From NCBI GenBank assembly GCA_028291285.1, contig JAQGIJ010000485.1:1-6231 (forward strand): a stretch of DNA of 6,231 nt, given 5' to 3'. Position numbers and translations under genes: made by a program. Numbering within the stretch: position 1 is the first letter of the stretch; each line of letters opens with the position of its first letter. This document shows positions 1-4,830 of this stretch, in pieces. Below the pieces are notes generated by a model, which ran no database searches, was not told the DNA's origin, and saw only the letters and a list, made by a program, of their open reading frames with translations. This DNA comes from Phenylobacterium sp. GTDB lineage: Bacteria > Pseudomonadota > Alphaproteobacteria > Caulobacterales > Caulobacteraceae.

Positions 1-103
1 CGCACCGTCGCCGCACGCTGCGCGACCCCGACCGTCACGCAGGGCCGGACCCTAGCCAGCCTCGCCGGGCGGTCGGCCTGACAAGGTGTCGCAGCACAGT
101 AGA

Positions 104-148
104 GCCGGGCGCCTTCGCAGTAGCCCAACAATTGTTGGCAGCGCCGGC
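104..148. repeat. Composite inverted repeat around a 14-bp palindrome
   Basis: CCAACAATTGTTGG at 125-138 is a perfect 14-bp palindrome. It is enclosed by longer arms, 104-112 (GCCGGGCGC) and 141-148 (GCGCCGGC), which pair over eight positions with one bulged G at 109. A two-fold symmetric core like this fits an operator for a dimeric repressor. No adjacent gene start shows what it would control; a gene beyond the left edge is possible. Its function is not known. Confidence 0.4.
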
Positions 149-263
149 CGCCGTATTTTGGCCATCTGCGCCGAGCTTCGCCGTAGATGCGGTCTGCCGC
201 CTGACCTGTTCACGCTTGAGCTTTTCTTTAGCAGGCGAGAATGTGGCGGTGGCGAACGCGGCT

Positions 264-301
264 CGGCCGGGTGACGCAAGCTGCGCTGCGTCACCCGGCC
301 G
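264..301 (-). terminator. Perfect 15-bp hairpin after the His-rich gene
   Basis: CGGCCGGGTGACGCA (264-278) and its exact reverse complement (287-301) are separated by an 8-base loop. The structure starts three bases past the stop of the minus-strand gene at 305-772, where a transcription terminator would lie. No T-tract follows on either strand, so it is not a textbook intrinsic terminator. It may instead stabilise the 3' end of the transcript, or be a copy of a dispersed palindromic repeat. Confidence 0.55.
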
Positions 302-304
302 CAG

Positions 305-772
305 TCAGACCTGCGGCAGACTGCCCCGCAGGCGCGCACCCGTCGGCGCGCAGAAGCACGCGGAATTTGTCTTGCGGTGCTGTCTACGCGTGTGAGACGA
401 GCGATAATGCGTCATATGATGCGTCGCGGGCCGGTGGCTCGGCCCGGCGTGGCTGTGGCGCACGGCGTGACGATGGACGTGGGACCTCGCGGCGGCGCGA
501 TGGCTCGCGTGGCGGCCGGCGTGCCGCGCCGATGCCTGCCGATGGCGGCTGATGGGCGTCGGCGCCCGGTGTGGGTGGTGGGCGCGCGCCGGCGCGTGCC
601 GCGCGTGCCGGACGGCGGGCAGCGGCGGCGCTGGCGTCGGCTCCTCGGAGACGCAGCGGTCCTGGCCGGGGTACTCGCACGCTCGATACTCGGGCGGCGG
701 CGGGCCCACCTGGGCGGCCGCCGCGGCGGCGATGGCGCTGACGGCGCTGGCGATGAGCAACAAACGGATCAT
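305..772 (-). CDS. Exported histidine-rich hypothetical protein
   Basis: 155 residues. Residues 1-20 form a classic Sec signal peptide: MIR, then a hydrophobic Leu/Ile/Ala stretch ending AAA before Gln21. A short Pro-rich segment follows, with Cys32 and Cys40 (EYRACEYPGQDRC). Residues 56-132 contain 20 histidines mixed with Arg, Ala and Ser, and two more cysteines lie at 139 and 141. I do not recognise a family. The composition suggests a periplasmic or surface protein able to bind divalent metals, or a strongly basic envelope protein; this is inference. The ATG at 772 has only a weak GGAAAG-like Shine-Dalgarno. The gene follows the small membrane-protein gene on the same strand after 105 bases, so it could be co-transcribed or have its own promoter. 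Overlapping plus-strand frames are open but lack a signal peptide or domain. His and Arg codons are GC-rich, so a chance frame is not excluded. Confidence 0.6.
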   Translation of the reverse strand: MIRLLLIASAVSAIAAAAAAQVGPPPPEYRACEYPGQDRCVSEEPTPAPPLPAVRHARHAPARAHHPHRAPTPISRHRQASARHAGRHASHRAAARSHVHRHAVRHSHAGPSHRPATHHMTHYRSSHTRRQHRKTNSACFCAPTGARLRGSLPQV

Positions 773-877
773 GGACGCTTTCCGGCCAGGGCGAATCGGA
801 CTTCCGCTCGCCCGCGGACGGAGTTTCGCGGCGCGCGCAGACGCCGTACAGCCGAAAAGTCGTCCGTCTTCCGGCGG

Positions 878-1042
878 CTACAGGGCCCGGGAGGCCCTCC
901 CCGACCGCGCGCGCCGGCCGGCGGCGAAGCTCCGCCCCGCCCTGCGCAGCACGAGCGCCGCGGCCACCAGCATGAGCAGCGCCCCGATCGGGTGGAGCGT
1001 CGCGAAATCGACGAGCCCGCCGCCGACGATCATGTCCTTCAT
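878..1042 (-). CDS. Small single-pass membrane protein, 54 aa
   Basis: The ATG at 1040-1042 reads 54 codons to TAG at 878-880. The protein starts MKDMIVGGGLVDFATLHPIG. A hydrophobic stretch at about 19-32 (IGALLMLVAAALVL) is followed at once by a strongly basic tail (RRAGRS and more Arg). That is the pattern of a one-helix inner-membrane protein with a cytoplasmic C-terminus. A good Shine-Dalgarno, GGGAG (1049-1053), lies six bases before the start. An EcfG-like promoter match sits about 50 bases upstream (1089-1113). I do not recognise the family. Small basic membrane proteins of this kind are common among alphaproteobacterial stress genes. The call rests on start signals and composition, and comparison with relatives would settle it. 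Confidence 0.55.
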   Translation of the reverse strand: MKDMIVGGGLVDFATLHPIGALLMLVAAALVLRRAGRSFAAGRRARSGRASRAL

Positions 1043-1083
1043 GCGGGACTCCCTTTCCGGTTTCCGGCCTCGCGCGCCGCCCG

Positions 1084-1119
1084 GTGCAAACGCCTTGCCA
1101 AGGCTCTCGTTCTTTGCAC
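1084..1119. repeat. Nested inverted repeat
   Basis: GTGCAAA (1084-1090) is the exact reverse complement of TTTGCAC (1113-1119). Inside, GCCTT (1092-1096) pairs with AAGGC (1100-1104) around a 3-base loop. It lies just upstream of the small membrane-protein gene and overlaps both elements of the EcfG-like promoter match. It may therefore be an operator rather than a hairpin. Confidence 0.4.
1089..1113 (-). promoter_or_regulatory. EcfG-like (general stress response) promoter candidate
   Basis: On the minus strand, AGAAC (1113-1109) is followed by exactly 16 bases and then CGTT (1092-1089). The known alphaproteobacterial EcfG/SigT promoter is GGAAC, 16-17 bases, CGTT, so there is one mismatch in the -35 box. 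It would start transcription about 40 bases upstream of the 54-residue membrane-protein gene. The match is short and overlaps an inverted repeat, so it is only suggestive. Confidence 0.35.
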
Positions 1120-1257
1120 GGGCGGCGAAGGCGATTCCGGCTCGGCGGGGCGCGAGACCGTCATCTGCGCGTTCCGCGGCGCCCGCCGGCGTGGCTCTGC
1201 CCGCGCGCCCGGCGCCCTCAGCCGCGCCGCTCCCGGTACAATAATTTATACGAAAGA

Positions 1258-1286
1258 CTGGCTGCCCGGTCCGGCGGGGCTAGAAT
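1258..1286 (+). promoter_or_regulatory. Candidate housekeeping promoter for the acyl dehydratase
   Basis: GCTAGAAT at 1279-1286 matches the Caulobacter-type -10 consensus GCTANAWC at all but the last position and contains TAGAAT, one mismatch from TATAAT. CTGGCT at 1258-1263, 17 bases upstream of TAGAAT, is a weak -35. Transcription would begin about 60 bases before the GTG start. The -10 is good and the -35 poor. Confidence 0.35.
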
Positions 1287-1342
1287 GGCGGCCAACGAGA
1301 ACGCCATCGGCGGGGCGCGACGCCCTCCGCAAGGCTGAAAAC

Positions 1343-1348
1343 GGAGGA
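1343..1348 (+). promoter_or_regulatory. Ribosome binding site fixing the dehydratase start
   Basis: GGAGGA lies six bases before the GTG at 1355. It is the best Shine-Dalgarno in the window. It decides the start, because the same frame stays open for about 1 kb further upstream. Confidence 0.8.
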
Positions 1349-1354
1349 CACCAG

Positions 1355-2698
1355 GTGAGCGAAACGACCGACAACGCCAAGCTCGACGCCGTCAAGGAGC
1401 AGGTGGCCAAGGACATCGCCAAGGCGGAGTCCTTCACCATCAAGGACGAGGACATCGAGGCCGCGCGCCTGCTGGTCGGCGTCGACACCACCAACAGCTC
1501 CGGCGAGGTCTCCTGGAACGGCCCGGTGAGCCAGAGCGGCGTCAAGCGCTGGACCTATTCGATCGGCGACGACAACCCGCTCTACTGGGATCCCAACTAC
1601 GCCATGGGCACCCGCTGGGGCCAGCCGATAGCGCCCGGCTCGATGGCGCAGATCCTGATCAGCGGCATGCTGGGCGACCCGATCGATGCGGAGCTGGCGC
1701 ACAAGACCCGCAGCCTGTTCCGCGGCATCCACGTCTTCGTCGCCGGCTCGGACAAGTATTGGTACAAACCGCTGTTCGTGGGCGACAGCCTGCACGCCTA
1801 CGGCGGGGCGGACGGGGTCGAGGTGAAGCCCTCGGAATTCGCCGGCCGCTCCGTGATCCGCTACAACCGCCGCGTCAGCCTCAACCAGCGCGGCGAGATC
1901 GCCTTCGTCTCCCGCGGCCGCGCCATCCACACCGAGCGCAAGGCGGCCGCGCAGAAGGGCAAGTACTCGGCCATCGAGCCGGCGGTCTACACCGACGAGG
2001 AGATCGCCCGGATCGACGAGATCTACGCCAACGAGAAGCGCCGCGGCGCCGAGTCCCGCTATTGGGAGGACGTTGAGGTCGGCGAGAAGATGCCGACCTA
2101 CGCCAAAGGCCCGCTGACCGTCACCGAGCTGATCGTCTTCCACGGCGGCGGCTATGGCATCACCGATAACGGCTACCGGATCGGCGGCTCGCGCGAGTGG
2201 CACAAGAACCGCCAGCGGATCCGCAACTTCTACATCAAGGACGAGTACGGCGTGCCCGACGTCTCACAGCGCGTCCACTGGAACAACGACTGGGCCCGCA
2301 AGATCGGCAACCCGATGGCCTACGACTATTCGGTCCTGCGGGAGAGCTGGCTGCACCACTACCTGACCGACTGGGTGGGCGACGACGGCTGGGTGTTCCG
2401 CCAGTACGACGAGGTGCGGAAGTTCAACTACATGGGCGACGTCCAGATCCTTTCGGGCGAGGTGGTCGGCAAGCGCTTCGAGGACGGCCGCGGCTATGTC
2501 GACCTGATGATCCAGACCACCAACCAGCGCGGTACGGTGACGACGATTTGCGAGGCGACGGTCATCCTCCCCAGCCGCGAGCACGGGCCGGTGATCCTGC
2601 CCGAGGCGCCGATGGCGGAGAAGATCAAGGCGACGCGGATGTGGCAGCGCCACAACGAGCTGCTGCGGGAAAAGGGCTTCAAGAAGTATCTGGACTGA
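1355..2698 (+). CDS. MaoC-family acyl dehydratase (double hotdog)
   Basis: 447 residues from the GTG, chosen because GGAGGA precedes it and recognisable domain sequence begins soon after. The family adds water to, or removes it from, acyl-CoA thioesters (R-specific enoyl-CoA hydratase chemistry) in the cytoplasm, for example in breakdown of fatty acids, terpenoids or steroids. The N-terminal FAS1-like dehydratase domain (about 45-190) carries DDNPLYWDPNYA (from residue 72) and GQPIAPGSM. A linker leads to the C-terminal MaoC domain from Tyr236 (YWEDVEVGEKMP), with VHWNNDWARKIGNP (His308) and the family-typical SWLHHYLTDWVGDDGW. The hydratase motif G-D-x-N-P-L-H has Tyr77 in place of His in the N-half, while His308 is at the matching place in the C-half, so the active site is probably C-terminal. 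The gene is monocistronic, with a hairpin after the stop. The acyl-CoA synthetase fragment at the right edge hints at related metabolism, but the substrate cannot be read from the sequence. Confidence 0.9.
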   Translation: MSETTDNAKLDAVKEQVAKDIAKAESFTIKDEDIEAARLLVGVDTTNSSGEVSWNGPVSQSGVKRWTYSIGDDNPLYWDPNYAMGTRWGQPIAPGSMAQILISGMLGDPIDAELAHKTRSLFRGIHVFVAGSDKYWYKPLFVGDSLHAYGGADGVEVKPSEFAGRSVIRYNRRVSLNQRGEIAFVSRGRAIHTERKAAAQKGKYSAIEPAVYTDEEIARIDEIYANEKRRGAESRYWEDVEVGEKMPTYAKGPLTVTELIVFHGGGYGITDNGYRIGGSREWHKNRQRIRNFYIKDEYGVPDVSQRVHWNNDWARKIGNPMAYDYSVLRESWLHHYLTDWVGDDGWVFRQYDEVRKFNYMGDVQILSGEVVGKRFEDGRGYVDLMIQTTNQRGTVTTICEATVILPSREHGPVILPEAPMAEKIKATRMWQRHNELLREKGFKKYLD

Positions 2699-2709
2699 AG
2701 CTGGTCCGG

Positions 2710-2740
2710 CGGCCCTCTCCCCGTGGCCGGGAGAGGGTCG
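2710..2740. terminator. Hairpin between convergent genes
   Basis: CCCTCTCCC (2713-2721) pairs perfectly with GGGAGAGGG (2729-2737). The stem extends outward by three pairs, one of them a G-T wobble, to 12 bp with a 7-base loop. It lies between the stop of the acyl dehydratase (plus) and that of the 95-residue gene (minus), so it can serve both as a terminator. No T-tract follows. The CCCTCTCCC/GGGAGAGGG stem is a common dispersed palindrome in GC-rich proteobacteria. Confidence 0.6.
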
Positions 2741-2742
2741 GC

Positions 2743-3030
2743 TCATGGCTCGTCGTAGACGATCACCGCGCAGCTGTTCTCCATCGCCCGGCGCAGCGAG
2801 GGCTTGAGGTCCTCCGGCACCGCATCTGGATCTGTGATCTCGCCGCTGCGCAGCGCCCGGGCGTCCACCCAGCCCAGCTGGGCGAGGCACCTGAAGGCGA
2901 CGGCCTCGGCCTCGGCCTGATCGCCCGCGCGCGCGAAAACCAGCAGGTCGTAGCGGCGCCCGTCCGGCTGGGAATTCTGCGGGCCCGCCACCGCCTGCAT
3001 GCTCAGCACGAAGACGGCGGCGGCTTCCAT
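2743..3030 (-). CDS. Conserved-looking hypothetical protein, 95 aa
   Basis: 95 residues, with no signal peptide or membrane helix, probably cytoplasmic and acidic. Visible elements are an N-terminal strand (AAAVFVLSMQAV), a second strand (YDLLVFARAG, about 27-36), an Ala/Glu-rich helix ending in QLGW (51-54), the segment RSGEITDPDAVPEDL (61-75), and a final strand ending in VIVYDEP. This alternation suggests a small alpha/beta fold. I do not recognise a named family. The start is 20 bases after the stop of the polysaccharide export gene on the same strand, so the two almost certainly form an operon and may share a role in envelope polysaccharide export. The ribosome binding site is weak (GGGA), which fits translational coupling. 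Confidence 0.75.
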   Translation of the reverse strand: MEAAAVFVLSMQAVAGPQNSQPDGRRYDLLVFARAGDQAEAEAVAFRCLAQLGWVDARALRSGEITDPDAVPEDLKPSLRRAMENSCAVIVYDEP

Positions 3031-3050
3031 CGCAACGTCCCGGCCGTGAC

Positions 3051-3626
3051 CTAGAAGAACCGCTCCGCGATGCGGATGGTGTCGCCAGGCGCCACCGGCG
3101 TGCTGCTGGTGAGCGGAAATTCCTGCTCGGCCCCGGTGTCGACGCGCTTGATGTACACCCGCTTGGTGTTGGCGCGGTAGGTGAAGCCGTTGGCCGTGGC
3201 CACGGCGTTCAGCACTGTCAGGCCGTTGCTGTAGGGGTATTCGCCGGGCTTCTGCACCTCGCCCAGGATGTAGAACGGCCGGTAGGTCAGGACCTCCACG
3301 CTGACGTGGGGCTCCTTCAGATAGCCGTTCTTCAGGGCGGTCTCGACCTCCTGCTGGAACTCCGGAATGGTCATGCCGGCGGCCTGCACCTCGCCGATCA
3401 GCGGCATGGAGACCTTGCCGGAGCCGCCGATGAAGAACTCCCCGGTGAGCGCTTCTTCGCCGAAGGTGATCACCCGGATCTTGTCGCTCGAGCCCAGGCG
3501 GTAGTCGGGAATCACCCGGACCGGCTCAGAAGCCGTGTCGGCCGCCCGCGCCCCACCTGCAAGGCTCGCAAAAAGTCCAAAGCAGACGACCAGCAGCATG
3601 GCCGCCAGCGCCGTGAAGCGTCTCAT
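3051..3626 (-). CDS. Polysaccharide export protein, Wza type
   Basis: 191 residues. Residues 1-28 are a Sec signal peptide ending ARA before Ala29; Cys15 is not in a lipobox, so this looks like a periplasmic rather than a lipoprotein form. A polysaccharide export (Poly_export) domain covers about 39-112: DYRLGSSDKIRVITFGEE, a GKVSMPLIGEV strand pair, and a helix before the PHVSVEVL strand. An SLBB domain follows at about 117-165 (YILGEVQKPGEYPY, LTVLNAVATANGF). The C-terminus VAPGDTIRIAERFF is typical. Relatives form the outer-membrane or periplasmic channel through which capsule or exopolysaccharide leaves the cell. It is short compared with E. coli Wza, lacking the extra repeat and the C-terminal barrel helix, like many alphaproteobacterial versions. 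No polymerase, copolymerase or glycosyltransferase lies nearby in this window. GGAG is 10 bases before the ATG. The gene is divergent from the peptidase gene. Confidence 0.92.
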   Translation of the reverse strand: MRRFTALAAMLLVVCFGLFASLAGGARAADTASEPVRVIPDYRLGSSDKIRVITFGEEALTGEFFIGGSGKVSMPLIGEVQAAGMTIPEFQQEVETALKNGYLKEPHVSVEVLTYRPFYILGEVQKPGEYPYSNGLTVLNAVATANGFTYRANTKRVYIKRVDTGAEQEFPLTSSTPVAPGDTIRIAERFF

Positions 3627-3881
3627 GTCATCGAAACTCCGAACTCACCCTCGCCCCAGTTCTACCGCAGCGCAGCGTGCGACGGAATAGCGTTCGATAA
3701 ACGCGCACCTCGATGGCGTGCGGCAAGAAGAGGCGCCGTGAGAGCTTTCCGTCAACATCGGATGGCGAGTCCGATTCACAACGTAGAGTTAACCTCAAGT
3801 AACCACACCGCTTCAGCCAAGACTAACTACATCGGTAGAGCCGGCCTTAACAGACGGCGTTGCAGGTTAGGGGCAATAAAA
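3627..3881. promoter_or_regulatory. Divergent promoter region, AT-richer than its flanks
   Basis: This 255-base spacer separates the export operon (minus) from the peptidase gene (plus) and must hold both promoters. It is visibly less GC-rich than the coding DNA, mainly over 3775-3885. On the minus strand TTGACG (3755-3750) matches the Caulobacter-type -35 box, but no convincing -10 follows. On the plus strand GTTAACC and AGTAACC (3788-3804) form a near-direct repeat like an imperfect CtrA site. No gene is visible; the open frame covering it has no domain. Confidence 0.4.
3869..3873 (+). promoter_or_regulatory. Ribosome binding site in front of ATG 3882
   Basis: AGGGG lies 8 bases before the ATG at 3882, the only well-spaced Shine-Dalgarno upstream of the peptidase. 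That ATG is not in the peptidase frame. It opens a 24-codon frame that stops at 3956, inside the peptidase signal peptide, so ribosomes entering here would read the wrong frame. Confidence 0.5.
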
Positions 3882-3956
3882 ATGATGTTGGTGATGGTGT
3901 CGTGTTTCAAAATGAGACCGTTGGCAAGCTTATGCTTGCTGCGGGGCTTTGGCTGA
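3882..3956 (+). CDS. 24-codon leader ORF or displaced signal-peptide start
   Basis: It begins MMLVMVSCFKMRPLASLCLL and ends RGFG. Its basic residues followed by hydrophobic ones look like the n-region and early h-region of a signal peptide. It overlaps the start of the peptidase frame (ATG 3932) in another frame. Joining MRPLASLCL from this frame to AAGLWLTASACAAA from the peptidase frame gives a very regular signal peptide, and one extra base near 3930-3942 would do it. It may be a leader that couples translation, a frameshifted gene start, or a sequencing error. Confidence 0.35.
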   Translation: MMLVMVSCFKMRPLASLCLLRGFG

Positions 3957-4819
3957 CGGCGTCCGCTTGCGCGGCGGCCCAGCCAGACCCCGCGATGCGG
4001 CTGGGCCCGAACGCCCTGCCGCCCGTGGGCTACGTCGCCTTCTGCGAGCGTCAGCCGTGGGATTGCGGCGACGCAGCGCCGATGGTGCTGGCCGCGGCCG
4101 CCAGGGCCGACGCCGAGCGCGCGGAACTGCTCGCCCTGGGGCGGCCGGCCGCGGCCGGCAACCTGGCGCTCGCCGCGCCGGCCGCCCTGCTGCCCGCGCT
4201 GGCCTCACCGCCCGCCATGGAGCTCTCGCCTGTGTCCGCCCTCTTGGAGGCCCGCGTCGTCCGCGCCACGGTCACCACCCGCGTGGCCTTTGTCGATCCG
4301 ACCTCCGTCGCCGAGACCGAGGCCGCGGAGCCGCCCGCCCCGGAGGGGCCGCCGAGGATGACCCCGCAGCTCTGGTCGAAGCTCAACCGCGTCAACGACC
4401 AGGTGAACCGCAGCATCCAGGAGGCGACGGACCTCGCCACCTATGGCCAGGTCGATCGCTGGGCCACCCCGCTGGAGAACGGCGTGCGTACCGGCGACTG
4501 CGAGGACTTCGTGCTGGAGAAGCGACGCGCCCTGCTCACCGCCGGCCTGCCGCGCGAGGCGCTGAACATCGCCCTCGTCACCACCTCCTGGGGCGAAAGC
4601 CACGCGGTCCTGCTGGTGGACACCAGCGAAGGCGAGCTTGTGCTCGACAACCTCTCCGGGTGGATCGTCCCGTGGAAGAAGGCGGCCTACCGCTGGCGCG
4701 AGCGCCAGATGGGCGGCGAGCCCTTCAACTGGGTGATGATCCAGGATCCCGCCCGCCCGTCGAGGAGCCCCGAGTTGCGCCCCTCCGGCGGCGAGATGAC
4801 GGTGGCCGACCTGCGCTGA
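3932..4819 (+). CDS. Transglutaminase-like cysteine peptidase (BTLCP, LapG superfamily)
   Basis: 295 residues from ATG 3932; GTG 3902 in the same frame is an alternative. The family (PF06035, bacterial transglutaminase-like cysteine proteinase) includes LapG, the periplasmic protease that releases surface adhesins. A signal peptide (about 1-16, ending ACAAA before Gln17) indicates export. The family's N-terminal FC-x6-C motif is seen as FCERQPWDC (Cys38, Cys45). The catalytic domain runs from about 143 (MTPQLWSKLNRVNDQVN) to 275. The triad is Cys190 (TGDCEDF), His224 (ESHAVLL) and Asp239 (VLDNLSGW), with spacing close to that of LapG. An Ala/Pro-rich insertion of about 95 residues (46-142) separates the two parts, which normally lie close together. 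The gene is divergent from the polysaccharide export operon, which suggests a shared surface or biofilm role. It is not called LapG because no adhesin or LapD partner is seen. The start region shows a frame conflict (3882-3956). Confidence 0.85.
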   Translation: MLAAGLWLTASACAAAQPDPAMRLGPNALPPVGYVAFCERQPWDCGDAAPMVLAAAARADAERAELLALGRPAAAGNLALAAPAALLPALASPPAMELSPVSALLEARVVRATVTTRVAFVDPTSVAETEAAEPPAPEGPPRMTPQLWSKLNRVNDQVNRSIQEATDLATYGQVDRWATPLENGVRTGDCEDFVLEKRRALLTAGLPREALNIALVTTSWGESHAVLLVDTSEGELVLDNLSGWIVPWKKAAYRWRERQMGGEPFNWVMIQDPARPSRSPELRPSGGEMTVADLR

Positions 4820-4830
4820 GGCCGCCTCAG
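4816..4830. terminator. Mini-hairpin made of two facing stop codons
   Basis: CTGAGG (4816-4821) pairs with CCTCAG (4825-4830) around a CCG loop. The TGA of the plus-strand peptidase and the TGA of the minus-strand regulator lie in opposite arms. A 6-bp stem is weak as a terminator, and no longer hairpin lies between these convergent genes. Confidence 0.25.

Larger units (their letters stand above)
1..304. other. Left-edge region without a convincing gene
   Basis: Several frames are open here on both strands, as expected in GC-rich DNA. None has a good ribosome binding site, a recognisable domain or a plausible protein composition. A plus-strand frame entering from the left edge stops at 79-81 and could be the tail of an upstream gene, but 26 codons are too few to judge. 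The region does hold two inverted-repeat structures (104-148 and 264-301), listed separately. I see no tRNA or rRNA. Confidence 0.5.
1043..1354. other. Divergent spacer between small membrane gene and acyl dehydratase
   Basis: This 312-base stretch separates divergent gene starts. It holds the nested inverted repeat and EcfG-like boxes near 1084-1119, an AT-rich island at about 1236-1255 (TACAATAATTTATA) and a TAGAAT -10-like hexamer just before the dehydratase. The dehydratase frame stays open through it, but codon usage and translated composition look random (Arg- and Ala-rich, no domain). I therefore treat it as non-coding. Confidence 0.55.

Noticed and set aside
1..38. Possible GTG start of a minus-strand gene leaving the left edge
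   Set aside because: Only about 12 codons are visible and the Shine-Dalgarno is poor, so there is no way to tell.
216..244. TTGAGC with a GAATGT 17 bases later as a plus-strand promoter
   Set aside because: The -10 is poor and no plus-strand gene follows.
52..339. 95-codon minus-strand frame at the left edge
   Set aside because: It has no ribosome site and runs through two inverted repeats. Its basic, low-complexity composition is unlike a folded protein.
1237..1251. TATAAA on the minus strand in the AT-rich island as a promoter
   Set aside because: No -35 element at the right distance, and it is about 200 bases from the nearest minus-strand start.
377..1354. Upstream extension of the acyl dehydratase frame, giving a 773-residue protein
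   Set aside because: The frame is open by GC bias only. The extension is Arg-rich with no domain, overlaps two better minus-strand genes, and the GTG at 1355 has an ideal ribosome site.
1280..2203. 307-codon minus-strand frame opposite the acyl dehydratase
   Set aside because: Its Ala/Val/Asp/Gly-rich composition is typical of the antisense of a GC-rich gene, and it has no domain.
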